Shown here: positions 1 to 4,366 of the stretch, in pieces | How positions within the stretch are numbered: position 1 is the first letter of the stretch | How the letters are laid out: every line of letters starts with the position of its first letter | Assembly (NCBI GenBank): GCA_946885925.1 | Contig: CAMPHP010000166.1 | Coordinates: 1 to 6,774 of the forward strand | Direction: 5' to 3' | DNA length: 6,774 nt | Source: an uncultured Litorilinea sp. | GTDB taxonomy: Bacteria; Chloroflexota; Anaerolineae; Caldilineales; Caldilineaceae | The notes under the pieces: model-generated | Seen by the model: only the letters and a program-made list of their open reading frames with translations | Told to the model about the DNA's origin: nothing | Database searches by the model: none | Made by a program: the position numbers and the translations under genes

Positions 1-2
1 CA

Positions 3-194
3 GTTCCTATACTGACGAGCCACTACATGATGCTCCAACGCAACTTGCTCTATACCGCGGTTACGCGCGCAAGGCGGTTGGTTGTATTGGTGGGACAGCC
101 CAAGGCGATTGCTTTGGCAGTACGCAATGATCAAGTGGCGGCACGTTATACAGGATTACGCAACCGCTTGCTCCAAGAGTCTCTGCAACTTTAG
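3..194 (+). CDS. recD2: RecD2-type ATP-dependent DNA helicase, C-terminal end (partial)
   Basis: Only the last 63 codons and the TAG stop are in the window; the gene starts upstream of the left edge. The reading frame from base 3 is open. It contains the stretch LLYTAVTRARRLVVLVG, which is helicase motif VI (UvrD_C_2 region) of superfamily 1B RecD-like enzymes, where the arginine of TRAR contacts the ATP gamma-phosphate. It is followed by a short tail with RYTGLRNRL, typical of the C-terminus of RecD2, the stand-alone RecD homologue of bacteria lacking RecBC partners. RecD2 unwinds DNA 5' to 3' in repair. The last five codons and stop lie inside a 17-bp direct repeat, so the present tail may have been altered by the duplication. 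RecD2 rather than another UvrD-like helicase is assigned from recalled family sequence; the ATPase core is not visible. Confidence 0.85.
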   Translation, partial: VPILTSHYMMLQRNLLYTAVTRARRLVVLVGQPKAIALAVRNDQVAARYTGLRNRLLQESLQL

Positions 195-228
195 CGTCTC
201 TGCAACTTTAGAGTCTCTCCAGCTTTGA
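179..228. repeat. 17-bp tandem repeat, about three copies, spanning the recD2 stop codon
   Basis: The 16-mer GTCTCTGCAACTTTAG occurs at 179-194 and again at 196-211. A diverged third copy (GTCTCTCCAGCTTTGA) lies at 213-228, giving a period of 17. The first copy holds the end of recD2 including its TAG, so the following copies are non-coding duplicates of the gene tail. The third copy runs into the left arm of the hairpin at 220-255. Confidence 0.9.
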
Positions 229-255
229 AGTAGGCTCTGTCAATCTTCAAAGTTG
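220..255 (+). terminator. Hairpin downstream of recD2, possible terminator
   Basis: CAGCTTTGAAG (220-230) pairs with CTTCAAAGTTG (245-255) over 11 bp with one G-T wobble, around a 14-base loop. It lies 25 bases after the recD2 stop, a sensible place for transcript termination or 3'-end protection. No T-tract follows, so it does not fit the classic intrinsic terminator. Its left arm lies in the third copy of the tail repeat. Confidence 0.4.
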
Positions 256-350
256 TAAATTCTTACATTCGCACGTCTTGCCATTCCCATATTCTACTAT
301 CTAGCCTATCTAACCTAACAAGATCAACGTGACAGGGGCCACAATCAACT

Positions 351-1124
351 ATGACAATCACCAATTTGCCGTTGGCGGTACAGCTTTATACCTTGCGTAT
401 GTTGCCACAATCGCTGGATGAAGTGTTGGGCCATGTAGCCGAAATTGGCTATCGGGGTGTGGAACTCCTCGGTGATCACGGATTAAGCGCTAAGGAAATG
501 CAGGAGTTGCTCGAAAAACACAGTCTCCAGGCAGTCTCCTCTCATGTGGGTCTAGCGCAGTTGGAGCAAGATGTGTATCGTTACATTGATTTCAACCTAG
601 CCATTGGCAATCAGGTCATTACCATCCCCTATATGCCCGAAGAATTGCGCCCCAGCGATGGCAAGGGATGGATGGCCCTCGGGGCAAGGCTGGGCGAGAT
701 AGGGAAGAAATGTGCTGATGCCGGAATGCGGCTGCTCTATCATAATCATGCCTTTGAGATGGAGCGCATCGAGGGGCGGTTGGCGATTGAGTGGCTGCTG
801 GATGGCACAGATGCCTCTTATCTGCAATGGGAGCCGGATCTGGCGTGGATTGTGCGCGGCGGAGCCGACCCGGTGGAGTTGCTCAACGAGTTTGCCGGAC
901 GCTGCCCGCGTGTCCATGTCAAGGATCTTGCCCCGGCAGGTACGAATGAGGAAGAAAAGGGCTTTGCCGATGTTGGGGCTGGTACGTTGGACTGGGCGAC
1001 GTATTTGCCCGCGGCGCGTGCAGCGGGCGCGGAGTGGTATATTGTGGAGCATGATCTGCCCAAAGATCCCCTGCGCACCATTCGCCGCAGTTTTGAGTTT
1101 TTGCAGCGGATGATGACCTGGTAA
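351..1124 (+). CDS. Sugar phosphate isomerase/epimerase family protein (TIM barrel, AP endonuclease 2 fold)
   Basis: A 257-residue protein of the usual length for the xylose-isomerase-like TIM-barrel family, which interconverts or dehydrates sugars and inositols using a divalent metal. Visible family marks: an N-terminal strand with AVQLYTLR; the segment YHNHAFEME (residues 130-138); EPDLAW (161-166) followed by GGADPVELL; RVHVKD (187-192), where a metal-ligand histidine is expected; GAGTLDW (209-215); and IVEHD (231-235) near the C-terminus. Likely metal ligands are Glu136 or Glu138, Asp163, His189 and Glu233, by analogy with tagatose-epimerase-like enzymes. There is no signal peptide, so it is cytoplasmic. 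The start is the first ATG; the upstream AGGGG at 334-338 is 12 bases away, a weak ribosome site. No sugar transporter or dehydrogenase gene is adjacent, so the substrate cannot be inferred. The family assignment is solid, the exact reaction unknown. Confidence 0.9.
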   Translation: MTITNLPLAVQLYTLRMLPQSLDEVLGHVAEIGYRGVELLGDHGLSAKEMQELLEKHSLQAVSSHVGLAQLEQDVYRYIDFNLAIGNQVITIPYMPEELRPSDGKGWMALGARLGEIGKKCADAGMRLLYHNHAFEMERIEGRLAIEWLLDGTDASYLQWEPDLAWIVRGGADPVELLNEFAGRCPRVHVKDLAPAGTNEEEKGFADVGAGTLDWATYLPAARAAGAEWYIVEHDLPKDPLRTIRRSFEFLQRMMTW

Positions 1125-1148
1125 TCCGGGTGGACTGATCTTGTGAAA

Positions 1149-1193
1149 ACCTTCCAGGAAGCCGCGAACCCGCTGGGTGGCTTCCTCGAAGGT
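1149..1193. repeat. 15-bp inverted repeat with nested 4-bp stem, after the isomerase gene
   Basis: ACCTTCCAGGAAGCC (1149-1163) and GGCTTCCTCGAAGGT (1179-1193) are complementary at 14 of 15 positions. Inside the 15-base spacer, ACCC (1168-1171) pairs with GGGT (1175-1178), so the whole could fold as a long two-part hairpin. It begins 24 bases after the isomerase stop. No T-run follows on either strand, so an intrinsic terminator is unlikely on sequence alone. It may instead stabilise the transcript 3' end or be a dispersed palindromic element. Confidence 0.75.
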
Positions 1194-1248
1194 ATAGTTG
1201 CTGAAACCGTGTGACGAGAAGGAACGTATTGTTGCTCGGTACACGTTG

Positions 1249-1306
1249 TAATTGTAGGGGTAATTGTAGGGGTAATTGTAGGGGTAATTGTAGGAGTAAT
1301 TGTAGG
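1249..1306. repeat. 12-bp minisatellite (TAATTGTAGGGG), 4.8 copies
   Basis: Three identical units of TAATTGTAGGGG lie at 1249-1260, 1261-1272 and 1273-1284. A fourth, differing at one base (GGAG), is at 1285-1296, and ten bases of a fifth are at 1297-1306. The array is non-coding and sits 77 bases upstream of the next start codon, within the 258-base gap after the isomerase gene. Copy-number change here would alter promoter or leader spacing. On the reverse strand it produces low-complexity readings in every frame, which explains long spurious reverse ORFs over this area. Confidence 0.95.
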
Positions 1307-1370
1307 ACCATGCCCCCGCACGCGACGATTGTAGCATGTGATCGGGCAATAAAATTTTGCCGGTAAGATG

Positions 1371-1375
1371 AGGAG
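1371..1375 (+). promoter_or_regulatory. Ribosome binding site that decides the start at 1383
   Basis: AGGAG at 1371-1375 is seven bases before the ATG at 1383. The in-frame ATG at 1368 would put this site inside the gene and has no good site of its own. The start at 1383 is therefore preferred. Confidence 0.8.
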
Positions 1376-1382
1376 TAGAGCG

Positions 1383-1799
1383 ATGGCGCGCACCGCCATG
1401 TTTCCAGGATTAGTCTTTGATGAAGCGGGAAATCCGGCAGAGATCGCCTATGTAGGTGAAGATGCTTGCTATGTCGTGAATGATGACGATTTTCGCCGTC
1501 ACATCGACGCCGCACAGGTGGATCGCGCTGTGCTGCGCTTCTTGCGCGAGCAGGTGGAGGAGAACCGCGAGATTGCTGTCCAGTCGATGTTGGAGATGAT
1601 GGGCCAAGACGATGTCTTTACCAAGGCGGCAGTGGAATCTTCGATCAACCGCATGGAGGATAATGTAGGCCAACCGATTCCCGAAGATGCCCGTCAGTGG
1701 CTAGGCATGTTGGGTTTTCGCATTGTCATCGATTTTCACGGCAATGTCATCGAGGTGCAACTGCCCGCAGGGGGCATTGAAGGTGACGAGGGCGAATAG
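1383..1799 (+). CDS. Conserved acidic protein of unknown function
   Basis: A 138-residue soluble protein beginning MARTAMFPGLVFDEAG. I do not recognise a named domain. The N-terminus (residues 9-34) reads as two strands joined by a turn at EAGNPAE, ending YVVNDDDF. Residues 36-95 are strongly helical (RRHIDAAQVDRAVLRFL onward). The C-terminus has a strand pair, FRIVIDFHGNVIEVQL (112-127), and a short acidic tail. Overall charge is very acidic, with one cysteine (Cys29) and no signal or membrane segment. From memory it resembles small uncharacterised proteins in phototrophic Chloroflexota, but I cannot confirm this. The start at 1383 is chosen for its ribosome site; an in-frame ATG at 1368 would add five residues. 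The next gene follows 49 bases later on the same strand and may be co-transcribed. Codon pattern and reading frame look genuine. Confidence 0.8.
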   Translation: MARTAMFPGLVFDEAGNPAEIAYVGEDACYVVNDDDFRRHIDAAQVDRAVLRFLREQVEENREIAVQSMLEMMGQDDVFTKAAVESSINRMEDNVGQPIPEDARQWLGMLGFRIVIDFHGNVIEVQLPAGGIEGDEGE

Positions 1800-1848
1800 A
1801 TAAGGTGCTCTTTACAGATATAGCCTAGTTGGCCAAGAAGCATGACCA

Positions 1849-2292
1849 ATGCTTGCGGTGGATAAGCCGCGCTTGCCAATGATAGTTATGCTAATGATAG
1901 CTAGGCGTAGGGGAATCCAAGGGCCACCGGCTGTGCAGGTGGTTGGCGGAGTCGCCTTTGTGTTGGGATCAGCCTTTATGGCTCTGGCTATCGTACATGA
2001 CCTGATCCCAGCAGTTCTAAATGTAGCCGGGATGCTTGGCTTGCTAGTAGCAGGTAGCCTATTGATTTGGAATTGGTCCAGACGACCAGGTTGGTCTGAA
2101 CTCCACGAGTTCGCAGTGGCAGCCGGTCTCCTCTTAGTTTATGTTTGGTATGGATTCGTGCAAGTACCCTCAGTACCGGGTACCAGTCCCACTGTTGACA
2201 CTGTTGGCAATGTAATTTTGGGCATTGGCGCGATTATCTTGCTTCTAATTGGCTGGCGGCGGTTATCTGCAAGCTCGCCCACCCAGGCGTAA
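1849..2292 (+). CDS. Hypothetical four-helix integral membrane protein
   Basis: A 147-residue protein with four clear hydrophobic segments at about residues 29-49, 52-74, 87-106 and 117-136. Short basic loops (SRRPGW near 78-82, GWRR at 135-138) hint that the second loop and the C-terminus face the cytoplasm. No catalytic or ligand motif is visible and no family is recognised. The ATG at 1849 has AAGAAG (1835-1840) eight bases upstream. Several in-frame ATGs follow (codons 11, 14 and 16), and the region around them is itself a 15-bp imperfect duplication, so the true start could be a little downstream. The gene ends six bases from the stop of the converging Nudix gene, leaving no room for a separate terminator. 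It could be co-transcribed with the acidic protein upstream. Function unknown. Confidence 0.7.
   Translation: MLAVDKPRLPMIVMLMIARRRGIQGPPAVQVVGGVAFVLGSAFMALAIVHDLIPAVLNVAGMLGLLVAGSLLIWNWSRRPGWSELHEFAVAAGLLLVYVWYGFVQVPSVPGTSPTVDTVGNVILGIGAIILLLIGWRRLSASSPTQA
1878..1907. repeat. Imperfect 15-bp tandem duplication at the start of the membrane protein gene
   Basis: Two 15-bp units, 1878-1892 and 1893-1907, match at 12 positions, including a shared AATGATAG. The period is a multiple of three, so the frame is kept and the protein reads MIVML then MIARR. The duplication multiplies in-frame ATG codons near the start, which makes start choice ambiguous. Confidence 0.55.
2190..2207. repeat. 9-bp tandem duplication inside the membrane protein gene
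   Basis: CACTGTTGA (2190-2198) is followed directly by CACTGTTGG (2199-2207), matching at 8 of 9 positions. It lies in the periplasmic-loop-like segment of the membrane protein and encodes a repeated Thr-Val pair (PTVDTVGN), keeping the frame. Confidence 0.6.
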
Positions 2293-2298
2293 CGTGAC

Positions 2299-2847
2299 TT
2301 AACCATTCAAATGTGGCAGAGCCAGCGCCACGTTAGCCGCCCAGGGCAGCACCTTGAATTCACCCGCGGCCAATGCTGCGACTAGTTCGTCACGCGTCAA
2401 AAAGACCATTTCTTGTTCTTCCAGATCATCGGCGTCGATGGGCTGAAGATAGCGTGCGCCACGCGCTAGATAGAGATGGGCAAAGCCATTTCCCCGGTTG
2501 CCATCCACCACATAACGTCCCAAGAAGATCCACTCGTCAGCAGTATAGCCTGTCTCCTCGCGCAACTCGCGCTGGACAGCATCCAGCGGATCTTCGTCTG
2601 GCTCAAGATAGCCGCCAGGGATCGCCAACGTGATCCCTTCCACTGCATACTTTGTTTGGCGGAAACAGAGAAAACGCTTCTCTGCGGTTTCGACCACCAC
2701 ATTGACAAAGCTAGGGGTATCCAGCCAAGGCCACTCTTCGATGATGCGGCCATTGGGTAGTTGCACAGTATGGTATTCGACGGACAAGAAACGCCCATCA
2801 CCGGCTTGCAGGACGCGGCGACGGGAGAGGGTTTGCCAGAGTTGCAT
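2299..2847 (-). CDS. Nudix hydrolase, ADP-ribose pyrophosphatase-like
   Basis: A 182-residue protein with a perfect Nudix box, GX5EX7REUXEEXGU, at residues 79-101: Gly79, Glu85, then RELREETGY at 93-101. The box glutamates bind Mg2+ and the motif catalyses hydrolysis of nucleoside diphosphates linked to another group. The preceding layout (FLSVEYHTVQLPNGRIIEEWPW, then a strand ending LAIPGGYLEPDED) and the region after the box (GFAHLYLARGA, then DADDLEEQEMVFLTRDEL) match the ADP-ribose pyrophosphatase branch, but the substrate is not proven. No signal peptide, so cytoplasmic. ATG at 2847 has a weak site (GACGAG, 2855-2860) seven bases upstream. It is the third gene of a run with clpS and the molybdopterin-domain gene, 46 bases after the latter, and ends six bases from the converging membrane protein gene. 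Confidence 0.92.
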   Translation of the reverse strand: MQLWQTLSRRRVLQAGDGRFLSVEYHTVQLPNGRIIEEWPWLDTPSFVNVVVETAEKRFLCFRQTKYAVEGITLAIPGGYLEPDEDPLDAVQRELREETGYTADEWIFLGRYVVDGNRGNGFAHLYLARGARYLQPIDADDLEEQEMVFLTRDELVAALAAGEFKVLPWAANVALALPHLNG

Positions 2848-2860
2848 GGATGGACTCGTC

Positions 2861-2908
2861 TTTAGTAAACGCGTAATTTCGTGAACGCGTAGTTTAGTGA
2901 ACCTCTAG
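2861..2908. repeat. 16-bp tandem repeat, three copies, between the Nudix and molybdopterin-domain genes
   Basis: Three adjacent 16-bp units read TTTAGTAAACGCGTAA (2861-2876), TTTCGTGAACGCGTAG (2877-2892) and TTTAGTGAACCTCTAG (2893-2908). The third unit contains the stop codon and last four codons of the molybdopterin-domain gene (minus strand, ending RLEVH); the other two fill most of the 46-base gap to the Nudix gene. This is the same arrangement as at the recD2 end: a gene tail repeated downstream of its stop. Confidence 0.85.
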
Positions 2909-3415
2909 GCGTGCTACCCATTTGACCTGGCGCAGCGCATCATCCGTTTCCTGGGGCACAATCAGCCGCACAAGCCCTTGAGCCCGCGTAAGCGGTTCGC
3001 CATTGCAAACGGTGGCCAATAGGATAGGACGTGAAGCGGCTCTGTCGATCTCTTCACGCTGGGTCTCTTCACGCTGGATCTCTTCACGCTGGATGCGCGT
3101 GCCAAAGCCATCGGCACTGATCACATCAATGTAATGCCAAAGGGGAATTTTATAGGCTTCCAGCAAATCGGCCAAGGTCACGCCATCAAAGCGAAAGGGG
3201 CCGGATGTGCCGTGTCCTGTGCTGACAATATAGCACTCTGTGACACTTTGCTGAGGCCGCGCGGCTAGATCTGCCAGTGTGATCGTGGCAAGCATGCCAT
3301 CCGGTCGTATCAGGGTCAGTGTAGGGTCAGTTGTGGATGGCGCAGGATTCGGTTCGTGCGGATGAGCATGTAGCCACGCCGACTCCCCTGGTGGCGTGGG
3401 AGCCGGCGTGCTCAT
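2894..3415 (-). CDS. Stand-alone molybdopterin-binding (sulfite oxidase fold) domain protein
   Basis: A 173-residue protein matching the oxidoreductase molybdopterin-binding domain (PF00174 type). Family marks: GPFRFDGVTLADLLEAY (residues 72-88); VISADGF (98-104); ILLATVCNGEPL followed by GLVRLIVP (131-154); and VKWVARLEV near the end (164-172), where family members contact the pterin. Cys61 lies near where a molybdenum-ligating cysteine would be, but its spacing to the GV motif is not clearly canonical, so redox activity is uncertain. There is no signal peptide or Tat motif and no dimerisation or heme domain, so this is a minimal cytoplasmic form. The first 30 residues are Pro/His-rich and probably disordered. 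Residues 109-123 are three QREE[I/T] repeats from a DNA tandem duplication. The ATG overlaps the clpS stop by one base, with GGAG (3424-3427) eight bases upstream, so translation is probably coupled to clpS. Confidence 0.82.
   Translation of the reverse strand: MSTPAPTPPGESAWLHAHPHEPNPAPSTTDPTLTLIRPDGMLATITLADLAARPQQSVTECYIVSTGHGTSGPFRFDGVTLADLLEAYKIPLWHYIDVISADGFGTRIQREEIQREETQREEIDRAASRPILLATVCNGEPLTRAQGLVRLIVPQETDDALRQVKWVARLEVH
3048..3092. repeat. In-frame 15-bp tandem repeat (3 copies) encoding QREE[I/T]
   Basis: ATCTCTTCACGCTGG occurs at 3048-3062 and 3078-3092, with a copy differing at one base at 3063-3077. On the minus strand it encodes QREEI-QREET-QREEI at residues 109-123 of the molybdopterin-domain protein. 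The near-identity of the three units suggests recent expansion. The segment lies in a loop region between two conserved blocks, where ten extra residues could be tolerated. Confidence 0.95.
3312..3334. repeat. Short imperfect tandem duplication (11/12 bp) in the molybdopterin-domain gene
   Basis: AGGGTCAGTGT (3312-3322) is followed by AGGGTCAGTTGT (3323-3334), differing by one inserted base. It lies in the N-terminal, poorly conserved part of the protein and encodes part of STTDPTLTLIRP. Confidence 0.5.
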
Positions 3416-3741
3416 TAGTTTTGCTCCAAAGTAAAGGTCAAGGGATAGCCGCTGCTGCGTGCTCGACCGCGGGCTACACTGACTAGTTTCTCTGCTTCGA
3501 CACGCGGGCGAACCACGACTACGGCCACGCCCTTGTTGTGGGCTGTCCAGGCAACATGGTCTGCCATTTCCTCAGATAACATAAAGAGATCGCCCAGAAT
3601 GTTGATCACATACTCATAGGGGGTCACTTCATCGTTATGGAGGAGAACAGTTGCCATATTTATTGTGGCAATTGCTGTGGACTCGCGAGGATACACTTGA
3701 ACAGTTGCTTTGGTGCGAGGTTGCATTGCACTATCGGACAT
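3415..3741 (-). CDS. clpS: ATP-dependent Clp protease adaptor ClpS
   Basis: A 108-residue protein of normal ClpS length. ClpS delivers proteins with destabilising N-terminal residues to ClpAP or ClpCP. The core begins at [16 protein letters not shown] (residues 30-45), whose HND-x-x-TP corresponds to the E. coli VNDDYTP pocket motif: Asn36, Asp37 and Thr40 are kept. The pocket histidine is present (His68 in TAHNKG), as is the C-terminal block [13 protein letters not shown] (94-106). Two E. coli pocket methionines are replaced: Met40 by Tyr42 and Met62 by Ala64. Residues 1-28 are the expected flexible tail. The ATG at 3741 has a purine-rich site (GAAGAGA region, 3751-3759) about nine bases upstream; an ATG at codon 6 is an alternative. 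The stop overlaps the next gene's start by one base. No clpA or clpC is in the window. Confidence 0.93.
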   Translation of the reverse strand: MSDSAMQPRTKATVQVYPRESTAIATINMATVLLHNDEVTPYEYVINILGDLFMLSEEMADHVAWTAHNKGVAVVVVRPRVEAEKLVSVARGRARSSGYPLTFTLEQN

Positions 3742-4034
3742 CTTTTTTCATCTCTTCTTTCAAACTATAGGCGAACATCTGAGGATCCGGAACCCTAGGA
3801 TTTATATCCAATGATCGCTACTACAAATGTATATCTATCTATATCCTATTCTAGCAGCTATGTGCTTGATCTTCGCAAATTAACCATCCACTAGCTGTCA
3901 TTTTTTTGTTAGCTGCCACCATGCGCACCCTGTTCTTGTGTGATCTTAATGGTATCTTGGCGTATGCTCCTGGCGGCTTACTCTTTGCTTATCTGTATAT
4001 CTGCCTCTGTGTCTGCTATCTATACCTAATCCCC

Positions 4035-4064
4035 TTGACAGGCATATCCCCGATTGGGTAGGGT
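4035..4064 (+). promoter_or_regulatory. Possible sigma-70-type promoter upstream of the cox operon
   Basis: TTGACA at 4035-4040 is a perfect -35 box; 18 bases on, TAGGGT (4059-4064) matches only three of six -10 positions. It points toward coxB, about 230-300 bases upstream. A second TTGACA at 4095-4100 has an equally weak partner (TATGGA, 4120-4125). Either, both or neither may be used. Confidence 0.25.
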
Positions 4065-4264
4065 AAGACAGTGAATGCTCCACTCTACTTGCTCTTGACA
4101 ACACCACATTTTCCAGAGTTATGGAGAGGTGATTGAGCAGAGTAATTGTAGAGTCGAAACAGCGCTGATGCTGTACCTCCCCCGGTATATCCATAGCACC
4201 AAATAGTCTCGTCTAAGATCAGCTTTCTTTATAAGAGCCCTACAACAATCGAGCCTGTTACACC

Positions 4265-4292
4265 CTGTATATCACCGGCTGTATATCACTGT
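4265..4292. repeat. 14-bp tandem duplication just upstream of coxB
   Basis: CTGTATATCACCGG (4265-4278) is followed directly by CTGTATATCACTGT (4279-4292), matching at 12 of 14 positions. It abuts the GTG codon at 4295, where the open frame of coxB begins, and lies in the leader if the gene starts at 4367. Confidence 0.7.
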
Positions 4293-4366
4293 CTGTGGAT
4301 TTCTGGACATGCGGCAGAATGGCTATCGTGGATTTTTTTGTACGTACCGATCAACCGACTTATGGC

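Larger units (their letters stand above)
3742..4294. other. Divergent intergenic region between the clpS run (-) and the cox operon (+)
   Basis: About 550 bases (620 if coxB starts at 4367), more AT-rich than its surroundings and without a supportable gene. It should carry the promoters of both flanking operons. On the + strand there are two exact TTGACA boxes (4035-4040 and 4095-4100), each with only poor -10 matches 17-19 bases on. On the minus strand TATAAA (+ strand TTTATA, 3801-3806) could be a -10 for clpS, but no good -35 is correctly spaced. A T7 run lies at 3901-3907. A 14-bp duplication is at 4265-4292. The 12-mer GAGTAATTGTAG at 4140-4151 also occurs in the minisatellite at 1294-1305. 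No tRNA, riboswitch or strong hairpin was recognised. Confidence 0.6.

Noticed and set aside
1249..1306. Minisatellite considered as a CRISPR array
   Set aside because: The units are 12 bp and directly abutting, with no unique spacers and no cas genes nearby.
597..1349. A 250-codon reverse-strand open frame covering the isomerase gene and the minisatellite
   Set aside because: It is antisense to a clear TIM-barrel gene, and its low-complexity YNYPYNYP stretch is only the 12-bp repeat read backwards. No family motif is present.
2293..2298. Terminator expected between the converging membrane protein and Nudix genes
   Set aside because: The gap is six bases and no hairpin with a T-run was seen on either strand around it.
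3855..3907. CAGCTA (3855-3860) and TAGCTG (3892-3897) followed by T7, considered as an intrinsic terminator
   Set aside because: The stem is only 6 bp with a loop of over 30 bases, and no + strand gene lies upstream for it to terminate.
3921..4061. A 46-codon + strand frame with a hydrophobic stretch (starts MRTLFLCDLNG) in the divergent intergenic region
   Set aside because: It has no ribosome site and its end overlaps a TTGACA box. Tyr, Cys and Leu richness is expected from AT-rich pyrimidine sequence. Not enough to call a small gene.
3946..4194. An 82-codon reverse frame in the intergenic region upstream of the cox genes
   Set aside because: Composition is unlike a globular or membrane protein, there is no recognisable motif and no convincing ribosome site.
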